A stretch of 64,000 nucleotides of DNA from the NCBI GenBank assembly GCA_963621965.1, contig CAVFGN010000002.1, positions 1-64,000 of the forward strand. Reading direction: 5' to 3'. The stretch's first letter is position 1; each line of letters begins with the position of its first letter. Made by a program: the position numbers and the translations under genes. The notes beneath the pieces are model-generated. The model ran no database searches, was not told the DNA's origin, and saw only the letters and a program-made list of their open reading frames with translations. Positions 48,313 to 61,892 of this stretch are shown one piece after another. The stretch is from JAEELC01 sp963621965. Its GTDB lineage: Bacteria; Bacillota_I; Bacilli_A; Acholeplasmatales; Anaeroplasmataceae.

Positions 48313-49131
48313 ATGTCTCTTAGGGAAATTTACGAAAATGTATTAATTGAATTAAATAAAGTTTAGGCTCCCTCATTATTGTTAAACGACTTTATTTATT
48401 TATGGAACAAAGCCGTTTAGCAATACATGAATCAGCGCTACAGTTTATTTGAAACAAAACAACAGCTTACAGACGATTTACGTGTTTTGACTAAAACAAT
48501 TCGTGTATTGTCAAGAGATGTGGTTGGCGACAACCCACCTTATTTTGAGCAAGAAAGAAGTGACAATGCTGCTGGTAAGAGTTATAAGTGTATGCTTCCA
48601 GAAGATTACGTACATATTTTAAACTGTATTTGTGAATTTAGAAACCCTAAAAGTAATAAGTGTAATATACCAGATACTACTATTTTGTAGGGTGCAAATA
48701 AATTAGATAGTAATCAGTGGCCACATATAATTAATAATTATTATATGAAACCATCTATTACCAGACCATATTATTACATTATAAACTTAGAAAACCCAGA
48801 TCAAATTCGTTAGATTACGGGTGACGATAAAAAGAAAGAGGTACATAATAAAATTAGATACGGAAATACGGTTCGTCCAATAATGTAGATTAAATGTGGT
48901 GACGGTGAACTACAAAGCGTTTTTATAGATTATTTAAGAGCGCCAGAATTTGTAAGTTTGAACACTGATATATTAGATGACACACTGGATACGTCGCAAA
49001 TTTTAGAGTTTCCAGATTATGTTGTTTATGAAATAATTAACATTATGGTTAAATTGATTTTGGAAAATACAAATAATGTTGAAAGGACTCAAACACAGAC
49101 TGTAGTAAACACAAGTATACCACAACAATAA
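48313..49131 (+). CDS. ring/neck protein
   Basis: The 272-aa product has several TAG codons. It starts with a helical part (LREIYENVLIELNKVQAPS), contains RYSLFETKQQLTDDLRVL and DYVHILNCICEF, and ends in a Gln/Thr-rich tail. It matches the location and type of connector-ring proteins below the crAss portal. The assignment is by order and general character. Confidence 0.55.
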
Positions 49132-49160
49132 AGATAATAAAATATAAAAAATAAGAAAAT

Positions 49161-50204
49161 ATGTGGTAGTACACAACTGAAACAATTATTAATTCCAATG
49201 TTGGAAAACTTACTGGTGGTGTTCGTGCTTTATTTTTAGATGCACAGGGCAAAACCGTAACAACACCTGATGTTGCAAGCACCTTGTTGATTGATGGTGC
49301 AGAAACACTTAAAGTAAAATATATTACTCGTGTAGTTAAAACTCCTTATTTAGCAGAGGTTAAAGAAGAAGCTACTCTTGATTTAACTGGTGTAAATTAT
49401 GCTGCTGGTGTAATCCGTTTGATGGTTCGTCTTCGTGAAGACGGTCGTCAGAGCGCTAGTTTCCAGAACGCATATTTGCGTCACGAGCGTCCTATTTTGG
49501 TAGAATGCCTCGTTGCTGGTTCTGATGCAACAACTGACAATCGCGCTGATGATGCAAAAGCAATCGTTGAAGCTGTTAAAAAGGCATTGCGCAACGAAGA
49601 GAAATATTTCACAATTTCTGCTGCAGGTAGTGTTATTACACTTACTGCCGCTGACTGCTATATTCGTTTTGCAAAAGTTCAATTGGCAACACCAAGTGCT
49701 GCTCCTGCTGGTAGTGGTGAAAAATTGCTCGGTTTTTAGGATTTTGTTGTTGTTGCAGAAGGTAAAGTTGTAAAACACGGTAGTGAGGGTAATGGAACTG
49801 TTCGTCGGTTGATTAAGAATCTCCGCATTCCTACCGCTGCCGCAACAGATCCTTGGGCAGCTGATATGGGTGGTAAACCTATTCCTGGTGGTAAATACGA
49901 TCAGTTCTTGATTGAATATGTTACACCTCGTCATCAAATTGGTGGTCAGGTTATGGGTGCAATCGATCACTCTATGACAAATCATATTTTATTCTTGGAA
50001 AAAACTGGCGCTGCTGATATTATTGCAATGCTTGAAAAACTCAAGGGTGTAAATAATATTGTTTTAGAAACAGCTGGTGTTCCTGTTGATGCTGCTGGTG
50101 CAGTTGATGCAGCTGGTCGCACAACTGGTGGTTCAGTAGTATCTGTTAAAGACAGCACTCCTGTTTTGGAACAGAAAGTTGACGAAATTGGTAATGTTCA
50201 ATAA
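49161..50204 (+). CDS. abundant tail/neck structural protein, TAG at codon 3
   Basis: The 347-aa product begins ATG-TGG-TAG. Only one other TAG is present (49737-49739). It is Ala/Gly/Val-rich and beta-like with YITRVVKTPYLAEVKEEAT, PIPGGKYDQFLIEYVTPRHQ, and a C-terminal DAAGAVDAAGRTTGG. Codon use is like that of the capsid gene (CGT, CGC, CTC), which suggests high expression. The location fits a major collar or tail-tube component. With TAG at the third codon, unsuppressed translation gives a dipeptide, so production needs the suppressor tRNA entirely. Confidence 0.65.
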
Positions 50205-50206
50205 TT

Positions 50207-50247
50207 AATTGGCGGGCGGGGAACCGCTCGCCAATTTTGTTTTTTTA
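50207..50247 (+). terminator. rho-independent terminator
   Basis: AATTGGCGGGCGG pairs with CCGCTCGCCAATT (one mismatch) around GGAA, followed by TTGTTTTTTT. It sits 2 nt after the stop at 50204. Confidence 0.92.
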
Positions 50248-50250
50248 ATT

Positions 50251-50940
50251 ATGTTTGATGTTCATATTGTTAGTAGCGCAATTTTTAATGACATTATGTC
50301 TGGTTTAGCTGGATATGAGAGTACAATCTCAATGTCTATTGAATAGTTAGAAGATGAAGTTGTAGAAGAATATCAGTATATTTTAAAGAAGTATTCTTTA
50401 AATGGAACAGTTCCTCGTAAAGATCTTTTTTATGCGTTAAATTGTATAGAATTAGACTGTAAAAGTTTGGACACTTGTTGTTCATCAAGTAATGATATGT
50501 CTCCAGCAGTTGCACATTTTGAAATTCCATAGATCTTAAATGATTTTGGTGAGCTAGCAATTGAATATGTTGGATCTACAGATAAAGCTATAAAATTTAA
50601 AACTTATACTGGTCCAAATTACAAATTTCACAAATATAAAACACGTGGCAAAAATAAGCCATACGTGTTTATAAATACCGTCCCAAATTCAAACAATTTG
50701 TATGACGGCTGGGTTTTTAATGCGCCGTTACTTGAACGTATTTCAATAATAGCTATTTTTAAAGATCCAAGACAAGTTAAAGAATATATGGAAACACACG
50801 GTTGTTGTGAGATGGCTTCAAACGTTGATAATTTTTCATGGATTGTAACAGAAGTTAAATAGAGTTTGATTTCTAAAAAATTCCAATATTATCGTACACA
50901 ATTTTAGCCAGCACAACCAAATGATACTGCTCCGAAATGA
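50251..50940 (+). CDS. ring/collar protein
   Basis: The 229-aa product has four TAG codons. The N-terminal helical segment is followed by a beta-rich core (YVFINTVPNSNNLYDGWVF), APLLERISIIAIFKDPRQV and a Gln/Pro-rich C-terminus. It is in the crAss connector cluster and overlaps the next gene by 4 nt. Confidence 0.55.
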
Positions 50941-51644
50941 CAAAATATCCTTTATATACTGCTTTAAGTAATCTCTACGAAGTTTATGGTATAGAGATGG
51001 ACGAAGATACATTTGAGACATATGCAATGGCAGCGTGGAAAAAAATTGGTAATAAAGATTATCGCATTTACAGGTTAAAAGCATTTCCAGTAGAAGATCC
51101 TAATGGTGGTTGGTATATATGTAAACCATGTAATTTGGACGCTATTGAAGCAATAACACTTAATTTTGAAAGTGTTAGAACCATTGATACAATACGAAAT
51201 TTTGCAGTTGCTGAAAATTAGCCAATTGAACAGTGGATTGAAGCAAATAAAAAAATGCCTAACGAATTGTATATTTCTGGTAAATTTGTAAAATATAGAG
51301 AGCTTGGAGATAGGATTTATTTTACAGAACCTTTTTCTGAAGTTAATGTTTTATATAAAGGTCTTTATTGTGATGAAGATGGTTTACCATATATAAATGA
51401 TAAAGAGTTAGAGGCCATTACAGCATATTGTGCATATTCTTATGATTATAAGTAGGCTCGTATGACAAAAGATTCAAATGCTTTATAGTTTGCTCAACTT
51501 GAATAGTAGAAATGGGAACGTCTTTGTTCTGCAGCAAGAGCATCAATGGATATGTCTCAAAATGTAATGAATGAAATATTAGATGCAATGACATCTTGGG
51601 ATGTACACAATTATGGTACATCTTCAACAAAACCAATTAAATAA
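50937..51644 (+). CDS. ring/stopper-type neck protein
   Basis: The 235-aa product has several TAG codons. It has TKYPLYTALSNLYEVYGIE, RLKAFPVEDPNGGWYICKP, then PNELYISGKFVKYRELG, which fits the small connector proteins between crAss portal and tail. It ends TAATG with the next gene. The assignment is by synteny. Confidence 0.55.
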
Positions 51645-52084
51645 TGAAAGAATAGGAATATAGAAGATTTGCAACTTCTTATGCATTAAATGCAAAACAT
51701 TTATATTATGATTTTAAGGATGAACCACATGTTCGAATTACAGAAGAAGAATATGGTCACCCGCTTTTAGTTTTATATACTAGAGTGCTAAAATATTTTT
51801 TTTATTTAGTTGTATTAGATATAATTGAAAACAGTGTAACGTTTAGATTTCCAAAGGGCTCTCGTGCTTGGCTAGAGATGATTCCAATTACTGGTGATAG
51901 ATTTAAGTTAGCAAGATAGCGTGGTGCATTTGACGACGTTGATTATTTAGCATCTAATTTTACAGGATATCAGATCTATTTTAGAAAAAATAACAGATAC
52001 GGTAAATGGACAAAACAGTTACACGTTTCAAAAAAATTTAAAGATAGGATTACAGAATTAACTAATCAAGGAAAAGGATGGTAA
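51644..52084 (+). CDS. small structural protein, TAG at codon 4
   Basis: The 146-aa product begins MKEQEYRRFATSYALNAKHL. It is mixed helix/strand with VTFRFPKGSRAWLEMIPIT and a basic C-terminus (KWTKQLHVSKKFKD). It overlaps both neighbours. It is part of the neck gene set by location, without a recognised family. Confidence 0.5.
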
Positions 52085-52644
52085 CTCAAGTAAAGGACTA
52101 TCTTGATGCGGTTTAGAAAAAATTCCCATTTTTAAGTAAGAGTGAGTTAACCGATATTATAGAACATGGATTAAGAAAATATGTAAAAGTTAATTTAATG
52201 CATGGGGATGTGTTACTTCAAAATCTTACTGATGAACCGATGAGTATGATGTGTGGTATGCTTGTAAACAATAAATTAAAATCATTTATGATATGGCTTA
52301 CCAAATGGAGAATGAAAGAAAGAATTCTTTTTAAGTTTAGAAAAGAACTTTGGGATGGATATTATTACATAGGTATAAATACAAAACAACATAAAGAGCT
52401 TTTAAAACAGGGAAAGACAAAGGTTTTTAAAAACGTATTTTTTACAAAACTTAGAAAGGAGTTAATACATAATAAAATTGTCACACATGTTTGGCGTGTA
52501 CCATATGCTGCAGATTGTGGTTGGAAATTTTTCGTTAAAGAATATAAAACTAAAGATGCTGAATATGTTGGAAAGAATGATTTTTATAGTAATCATAATT
52601 GTTATTTAAAACGATTAGAAGACGATGCAGGAAGTGACGAGTAA
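52078..52644 (+). CDS. structural protein of the neck/tail cluster
   Basis: The 188-aa product has one TAG at codon 13. It is helical and basic: VKDYLDAVQKKFPFLSKSEL, FMIWLTKWRMKERILFKFRK, then THVWRVPYAADCGWKFFVK. It starts in the stop of the previous gene and ends one nucleotide before the start of the stabilisation protein. The function is not known to me. Confidence 0.55.
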
Positions 52645-52645
52645 T

Positions 52646-53578
52646 ATGTTTGCAACAGGGCTGTCTACTGATTTACATCCTTTAACGATGCCTACAACTG
52701 GTATGACAGACGCTTTGAATGCAACGTGTAGAACGTATAACGGAAATGAGTTGTTATTATAGAATGACATGGGTAACACACTCATTCAAGATTCTACTAC
52801 AGGTAATATAATGGGTTTGAATGACGGATTTGTACCGGTTGGAATGAAAGAATATGGGGGTATTCTTTATATAGCATCATACAATCCAAAAACAAAAATT
52901 AGCGAGTTAGGAACAATTCCCAGCCCTGTTGTAAACTATACATATAGAACAGATCCTTATGAAATAAATACGGATATATATACTACATCTAGTTATGCAA
53001 TTAATGATGTTATATCAAAAACTACACCAACTGATTTTACAACAAGCGATTGGTATAAAAAAACATCATATGTTATATGTAAAGATCATAGATTTTAGGT
53101 TGGTGAATAGTTCATAGTTGGTATGAATGTTAGTAATCCGAAAGTTAAAAGATATAATTTTAAAGGAGATTCTTGTATTCGTGGTAATAATAAAGAAACA
53201 TATGGTGTTTATAACGGATATCGGGAAATACCAATGATTTCTTATATATTAGATGATTACAAAATATCTGGATATTTTGATTGTTTATTAGAAACAAAAA
53301 CATCTAATTCTGCAGACACAGTACGTTTATCTGATATTAATAATAAAGCTTTAAATTATTATACTACTGATAGTAACGAATTAAAAACATCTGCCTATTG
53401 GTTTTTAACAGAAAACAGTGTTTCTTTAAATACAGATTATTGTTAGGCTGATTAGTGTTATTTATCATATCCTAATATCTTACCTGGTTATTTATACATT
53501 TGTTTTGAACCAAATGTATAGATAGATTCTTTTGAAAACTTTAATTGTTATTTTTATTCTATAGAAGAAAATGGCTAA
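52646..53578 (+). CDS. tail stabilisation protein, N-terminal part
   Basis: The 310-aa product has several TAG codons. It begins MFATGLSTDLHPLTMPTTGM and has ELLLQNDMGNT and PVGMKEYGGILYIASYNPK, the start of the crAss tail stabilisation (beta-propeller-like) protein. In related phages I expect this start to belong to a much longer protein. Here the frame stops at TAA 53576-53578 and coding continues without a gap in the +1 frame from 53571, so this is either a two-gene arrangement or a frameshifted single gene. Confidence 0.7.
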
Positions 53579-56255
53579 AATTGATCATCTTGAAGTAAAA
53601 TTTCCTGGATTTCGTTATATAACAAAAGGTCCAGCTGTTGTAGACGCTTTTTTAGTAAGTGCATCCACTTCTTATAAAAATGAAAAATTAGATATATATG
53701 ATACAGTTTGTAAGTCTAAATTAAATAATGGTGTTATCTCAAGTAATTTTAAAGCTCCAACAGATATTGATTCTGACTATTCTGCAGAATTTCATTGTTA
53801 GGATTATACAAAAATAGGTGGTCGTGTCACACCAACAATAACCAAAGCTGTTTCATTTAAAAAAATTATAACTTGTAATGAATTTGTTGTCAGATCATAG
53901 CAGATATTAGATAAAGAAGAATCGATTGTAAAATATATTTATTCAATAACAACTGAGGCTGGAGCTAAAAAATTCACAAATGATATAGAAGGTATACAAT
54001 TAAATACATATTCAGCCGATTCAGAAAAAGCATCTAAATCTAATAACGACAAATATGCGCTGTTCAGTGTTAAATGTGAGCCTGTACCACAAATTATTAC
54101 TTTTAAATTTTATTTATATACACTTGTTCCAAATAAAGATAAAATTGATCCAACATCACAATCTAATTTTGCATATATTGGCACATATGAAATAAAATAC
54201 AACCCATATGCACAGAATATTGAAAATGATATTTCTGTTGCTAACAGTGTGAATTTATATTATGACATAGACAATGTTGATAAAAGTTATAAATTAATTT
54301 TTCCCGAATAGATAGTAACTAAAACGTTTTTGACGGCTAACGATATTGAAGAAAAAATTAAGAAAACTGTAGCCGATAACTATAACAATAAATCGGACAA
54401 CTGTTCATACAGATTACTTTGTGATGGCTATAAGAAGAAAGAAGAGAATGGCGTAGCACCATGGTATTATGCAGATAATTTGTATATTTATAAAGACATT
54501 AGTTTTTTAGATAGACAAGCAGTAAACATAACCTATTTGTTTGATAATCCAAAATAGACATATTCTATTACATACGATTAGTATATCCAAGAAAATATTG
54601 TGAAAAATGAGTATTACTGGTTTAATGATACTAAATAGGGTAGAGATGGTGAAAGTTTTAATGTACAAATGTTATTTGATGGGGAGAGTAAAGAAACATA
54701 TAAGAAGTGGAGTTCTTCTTGGAAGAAAATAATGTATAAACCTATTTAGGCATTTGGTTATATATATGGTGCTAATTTAACTTTAATTTTTTCAAAATAC
54801 GCAAATCTATTAAATGTAGCTTATCATCCAAAGGCTACTGATAACGGTTGGCTAACGTCGAGATCCAATTATGAAATAAGTGAAAAGACGAAAATACAAT
54901 ATAAAATTACAAGTGAAAAACACAATACTTATTATTTTAAGTTCAAAATACCGTTTTTTTTTATTTTTGTACCATCATATAATACATATTTTAACAGCGA
55001 AAATAAGTATAAATTGAGTGACAACGATCATTATAACTAGCCAATGGGTAATCATTTGAAGTTACTTAACAATACCATTCGTTTTTATTTTGCTGATTAC
55101 TACATATCTGGCGGTAAAAAATGCGCATTAAGTCGTATTGATAATTATCACAGTTACTATGATGAGTATTTTGATACCACATCAAAAACAACATTAGAGG
55201 CTACTGCAACGATAACATATAATAATGATAATTATAAATCAATAAATCGAAGTGATTTTACAATAATACCTTATTTATTACAAGACGGAAGAACTAATCT
55301 TAAATCAAATGTACAATATTGCTAGTTTGAGATTAATGGTAATACTATCGTGTTAGATCGTACTAAAGGAAAAACAACACACAATAAATTTATATTTGGT
55401 AATTCTGAAAAAGACGCTTATTCTAGTTTTTAGTCAGTTAACAATATGGATTTTAAGTTGTATCAAGGTGACGCAAGTGTTTCGTTTGATACTATAAAAG
55501 ATTGTATATATATAGTAAAAGTTGATTTAGCGTATGATTATGCTGTGTAGTATGTTGTTGATGGTGGATATGACTCTGAATACAACCCTAAAAAGGCACC
55601 ATTTATTAGTAATTAGTCGCTTGAATATCAAGTAATGTTTACCTGTGGTAATGACGAAACATATTCTTATCAACCGAAGGATTGTAACATTCCTTTACAT
55701 AAATGTTATTGTAAAGGAAATGGTAACAAAATAACAGTTAATGTTTTATTTAATATTAATAGTGGTAGTTCACTGTCTACAATAGGTTCTTTTCCTTCAA
55801 AATTTGTAGAAAAGCCTATATACAGTATTGGTGTATATCAACTTATTCCTGATACAATTGATGCCGACATTGAATTACAAAAGGCATTTAATAGTATCAT
55901 TAGTGATAGTGAAGATAAAATAATGATAACTGGAAAAGATTTTGAATTAGATAGTTTTATTATATTTAATCCAGCAAAAGTATATAATGAAAATAACTAT
56001 GTTTGGTATGGTGAAAAACTTGAAAAATTCAGATTATATTTATCAAAATATATGTTTAATCCAGAAGAATGTGTTGAGACAAGATCTGTTTATAATCTGT
56101 CTGATACAAATATTACAGATTTTAATGGAACTGTGTAGATTATAAAAGCTAAAAGTGGTGCTGGACTTAAAAACGATCCAAATTCAAATAATATTGGTAC
56201 TACTTCTTCAGGCGTTGGTATATATGATAAGCAAAACGGTTCAACAAAATTATAA
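53571..56255 (+). CDS. tail stabilisation protein, C-terminal part or separate gene
   Basis: The 894-aa frame has many TAG codons. It starts MAKIDHLEVKFPGFRYITKG at an ATG overlapping the previous stop by 8 nt. Skipping the single T at 53576 would read ...EENG-KIDHLEVKF smoothly, so a +1 shift joins the two parts. The product is beta-rich with many Tyr and Asn residues, typical of propeller-like tail proteins. It ends in a Gly/Ser-rich segment (SGAGLKNDPNSNNIG). Only 23 nt separate it from the next tail gene. Confidence 0.7.
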
Positions 56256-56278
56256 ACTGTTATACAAATTAACAAAGC

Positions 56279-59200
56279 ATGTTTACACAATTTGAATTTT
56301 CCAATTTTAAAGTATATACTGGAGAGCTTAACGATAAAGGTTAGCTTTGTAATATGTATCAACCTTTATAGAATCTTGCAGCAAAGACTACTCATATACT
56401 TGGTGATTTTTCAACATCAAGTTTGGATTTTGATTTATTGCATCCAGTTGATATTGTTGTACAAGATTCATATGATGGCGCAGTTAATTTAATTATTAAT
56501 GATGGTAAAAATATTCCACGACTGATAAATACACGGTTTTCAGTTCAAGATGAAAACACGTTTAAAATACCAGACCATTCTGGTTTTAAAGATACAAATA
56601 TATATGAAGACGATACGTTTGATGTTGATACAGCATTAAAAGCAATTCCAATTAAAATACCTAAAATTTCGTATGATGGTTTAATTGCAAATTGTGGAAA
56701 TATGCAAGCTGGGGCGTATACATTTTTCTTTAAATTATGTGATGCCGATGGTAATGAAACAGAAGTGGTTGCAGAATCTGGTGTTGTATAGTGTCATATA
56801 GGAAATGTTTGTACATAGTCAAAGAACGGTATTAGAATGGGTCTTTAGGATGAAAATACCGGTAAGGCAATAAAGTTTACATTAACTGAAATTAACGCTG
56901 GATTTGATTTTGTTAAGATATTATATGCTAGAGAATCTTCTGGATAGAATTAGGCGTCATAGTGGACATATAAAGAAATTTTATTTAATTATCCAGTAGA
57001 TAATACTGGTCGTTGTGAAATATTAATTACAGGTAATTATCCCGAAATAAGTGTTTCTGAAAATGATATAAAAATAGACTATGCTGATATAAATTCTGTT
57101 TTAACACAAACAGTTTGCAATAACTTACTTTTGTTTGGAAATATCACTGGCACAGAACATGACTGGGATGCAATTAAACAATTTACATGGAAAATAATTC
57201 CAGAAGTTGTTGAATTAGATAGTATTGGTACATTAAATAGTAATTATCAAGAAGCTTATTCAACAAACGATGATTAGAGAAATTTTAAATAGTGCTATTA
57301 TAATACAAGAAACGTTTATTATAGACTTGGTTATTGGCCAGATGAAATTTATCGTTTTGGAATTGTTTATATTTTTGAAGACAATAGTTTAAGTAAAGTT
57401 ATAAATCTACAAGGTGTAAATTTTGACTTAACAGACGGTATATAGAACGAAGAGTTTGTAAGATTATTTTTTGAACCAGTATCAGCACCAGGTGTTGATA
57501 CAAAACCGAATTGGTTATATGAAACAGATGATGGGTGGTTTAGAAAAAAATATGGCACAAATGCATACGGCGTGATTAAATTCCCATATAAAGACGTTAT
57601 TGAATGGAAGGATAATTGTATGCAACCAAAGCCAATTGGTATTCGATTTAATTTCGAATATATTGGTTATGAAAATGCACCACCTTGTGAAAACAATATT
57701 TATACTGATTGGAAAGAAGTTTTAAAAAAACATAAAATTAAAGGATACTTTTTTGTACGACAAAAACGTGTACCAACAATCTTGGGATAGGGTTTGGTAA
57801 TTGGTCATACTTGTAAGGACTACGGATCATTACCGATTTTAAGAAATTCTTCTGGAGACTATGTGTATCAATCATTTCTTACAAAAGGTGATCGTATTTT
57901 ATAGTCTGAACCAATTGATTAGACAACCAAAAGTGTTTATATACAAAACAGCCAATAGTTAGATTTTGATCCAGAATATTATAGTACACATCCAAAGACA
58001 ATAGATAATAATGCGTTATTGTTTCCAGATGCTGAAGTTATGGAAGCAACCTATAATCAGATTTTTACATCTTCTGATTTTACGTTATTTTATGGTAAGT
58101 CGAGTTGTTCTTTTTATGATTCTAGTACAGATCATTCGTTTAATATAGCAACATATTCAAGTGGTTGTGATAATAAGACGTCAGTTAAATTAACAAACAT
58201 ACCCGAGGATATGAAACTTCTTACAAATGGGTCAGATTATTTTTCAACACTTGCTGGTAATCCATCTGAACCGTTTAAAACTTCAAATGTTGCATAGTCG
58301 TGGAAATTTACTTATCCGCAAAACTTAACAGAGAGTAACTCTTTAGTTCGTGGAAAATGGGGAGCATACGTTGGTACAAGTTCACATAATATTCCATACG
58401 GTACAATTGTTACAGTTAAGTTAGACAAATATACAACTAAAGAATATCCGTGGGTTGAGGATTTTGAATCGGTAATGTTTGCTAGTCAACCGTTTTTTCC
58501 AATATGTCATAGAACACCTATAAATTAGTGGAAAAAAAATATAGACAACGCTAAAAAAATTACTTGCGCTAGAGGGGATTGTTTTATTTCGATGTTTACA
58601 CACCGAATGTTTAGAAATTTTATAGATCCAGAATTACCAACAAATACTGATATAATCGATCCTGTTTGTTTTAGAGATAATTATGCTGTTAGATGTACCA
58701 CAACAGTACTTGAAAGTGCGTCTAGTAATCTAGCAAAAGAACACGAAGGGTGGTCAATTCCAACAAGTGATGAAGATAAAAACTTCCAAACGATTGTTTA
58801 TTTTTTAACAGGAAATGTTATTGGTGGTTTATTGTCTGCTTTTAAAGAAAAAGGTAACGAGAAATCAAAAAATGCAACATTTGCAAAATTTGCTGAAAAT
58901 GGGCCATATGCAAATGAAATTGCACAATCATATGAAGTATATAATAGACAAGAAATTAATGAAGGAACATCTTTCTTAACACCGATATCCAGTTTGGTAA
59001 ATCTTGTTTATAATAAAATGAACGATGGTACTAAACGTAAATTAAAACCAAAAGGATAGGAAACAAATAATGGGTTTAGTATTAAAGCGTTATTTACTCC
59101 AGACGACTTATGGGAACTTCATGGATTAGCGTCAATAAATAGAGCAGACGTTAATGCTGTTGGATTAGGATAGTGGATAACATTTCCCATATTATCCAAT

Positions 59201-61831
59201 AAAAATTTAGCTTTTAGGGATGTTGATTTTAGCAATGCTACTGAAGAAGCGTCTTTTAATCAGAAACGTAGTTTCTTTCCGTACAGCGGTAAAAATGTAC
59301 ATTTACCATTAAGAGATTCGAATGTTATAAATTAGGCAACTGGTATTTCATTAATAGCTAGAGATTATGAAGAACTTCCAAAAGTTCCATATATAAAACA
59401 AGAGTTTTTTACCCGTGTTACAAATTCTTTAATGGATTCTGCAAAAAATTTTACAAATGAATTTAAAGTTATATTGTAGAACGCATATAAAGATTACACT
59501 AAAGTTTATGGAAGTATTACAAAATTAGTTACTAAAGGTAATAATGTTTTCATAATTTTTAAACACGGAATAGGTGTTCTAAATGTTGCTGAAGGAATTA
59601 GTAATGCAGTTCAGAGTAAAGCTGGTCCTGAAGAATACTTACCTAATGTTTCAATAATTTCAGATACTTATGGTACTATTTGGAAAGATTCTATTTTAGA
59701 TACACCAAACGGTATTTATGGTGTAGACAGTGTTGCTAAAGCAATATGGTTGGTAAGCGGTACAGAAATTAATATTATTTCTGATTTAAGTGCAAATTAG
59801 AAATCATCCGTTTAGAAGTATTTAAATGATACATTAGACATGTCTGAATTTGAATTTAGACCGTTTATTGGACATATTAATATTAAAACACATTATAATG
59901 CTTTTAAACACGATGTAATATTTACATATTATAATGATATTTTGTATGCGTTTGATCCGAAAGATGATTCAACAATAAAAGATTATTATGTAGAAATTGA
60001 CGGAGAAACAGCGAAAGCTTATTATAAAGATTATGATGGAAAATCCTATAGATACGGTGATGTTACACCTGTCAGATTGCTTCCAGAATATGACACTGCA
60101 AAATAGGCGTGGTAGTCATACGAAGATGTAATTCGTTAGCAAGAGGATCTTGGTAAGATTGTTAGATGGGCAAAAGGTACAACGTGGTCATTGTGTTATA
60201 ATGAAGATTTAAAATGCTTTTAGACATTTTATGATTGGATTCCATTAGAATCAGAAAACATTGGAAATGTGTTTTTTAGTTTTGATAAGGACGCAATGGA
60301 TGAAATTAATATAAATTTCTCAAAATACATGTTAGAGCCAATGCAATATGAGCAAGTTGTTAAGCGTAAACGGTAGCATAAGAATGTTGAAATTGATCAC
60401 ACTTTTACAAATGATGCATACATATATATATGTGATAATAAATTTTTGCAATTAACACCTAGTACTCGTGTTATAAAAGTTCCTACGTTAAGAACGATAA
60501 ATTTGTCGTCATCAAACGATATATTATCAATAAAAGTACCAGAATAGTCAACAGCATATTACATGATTAGTTTTTATGCCCGTTTAATAAAAAAAGCAGA
60601 AAACGATTTAGAATTCAAATTTTGTTATTGTTTTTAGAATGATTCAAATAATAAATGTCCCGTATTAACAAAAAAATTTAATTTAGATAAAGATTGTGAT
60701 TGGAGATTTTATTATACTGCTATCAGTATTGAGAACAAAGACATTGGAACTAAATCTGGTAAAGAGGTGTTATATATTGAACCTTCATCTGGTATTTCAG
60801 ATGCAATATATCTTTCTGAAGTTAAATTTTAGCCATGTTCACAGGAATAGTTTGAAAAATATAAGATTAAAAGTGGAAATAATTTAAATTGTGTTACACA
60901 AGATACTGGTTTTTATCCACTAGATACATATGACATACGCAATTCATCAAATTCATTTTATCTTTGGAAACACGGCTAGGCTGGTGTATATGATAATCAA
61001 GGTGAAATTTTACCAACTGTTTGGTATGGAAAGCAGCATGAATTTAATTTTGAATTTATTGTAAACGAAAAACCATAGAGTCAGAAAATTTTTAACAATT
61101 TACAGCTTATTTCAAATAAAACACCAATGTTAAAAATTGAGTATGAGTTACCTGGTGAGGGATATGATTGGTATAAATATAAACAACTTATTTATTGGTT
61201 AAATAAAGCGGTTGAAAAAGAAACATTTGGTGTTTCGTGTACATTGGAAGATGCTTATAAAGATATTTTAAGTCACACATATAATGAATTGTGCAATGAC
61301 ATAAGATATACGGATTGTCCATTAGATTAGAAATTGTTTAATAAAGATAACCGTTTACCAAGATTGCCATTTTTACCAATTGTGTTAGCTGATAGAAAAG
61401 GATTACCTGAAAAAACGCATGGATATAATAAAGAAAGTTATTGGGAAAATAAAATTAAAGCTGAACAAAGAGAGGGACAAAATAATGATTATCTTTGGAA
61501 CACGTCTGATGCCATAATCGTATACGATAAACAACTTAATGAATATCGAATACATACAGAACAATATTGTAATGATGTTGAGAAATATGGTAGAGTGAGA
61601 GGTAATGCTTAGTATTTAGAAGATGCTTGGCGAATTGAAATAAGACCAATTCCAATTAGATATTATAGTTTGGATGAAGATACCAAAGAACTAAAAAAAG
61701 AACTAAAAGAAGAAGTTTTAAAAGAAACTAGATAGCGTGATAAATATATTAAAGTAAAAATACGTTATTCTGGTAAAGATTTGGCTATAATTCAAGCGGT
61801 AACCACTCTTTTTCATATAAGTAAAGCTTGA
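56279..61831 (+). CDS. very large crAss-type tail protein (1850 aa)
   Basis: One frame with many TAG codons ends at TGA. The N-terminus FEFSNFKVYTGELNDKG, with LDFDLLHPVDIVVQDSYDG and NLIINDGKNIPRLINTRFS, is recognisable as a conserved crAss-like tail protein. Later parts contain GWFRKKYGTNAYGVIKFP, GQWITFPILSNKNLAF and beta-rich repeats. It probably forms the tail tube or appendage body below the collar. No peptidase or lysozyme motif is seen. The 138 nt after it carry a promoter-like element. Confidence 0.75.
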
Positions 61832-61892
61832 TTTGTGTTAATTAAAAAGAACAGTGTTTTGTGATTAATAAATTATCAATTTTTAATAATTC

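Noticed and set aside
49383..49985. Minus-strand ORF of 200 aa
   Set aside because: It lies opposite the strongly supported structural gene 49161-50204 and has biased Thr/Cys composition typical of an antisense shadow.
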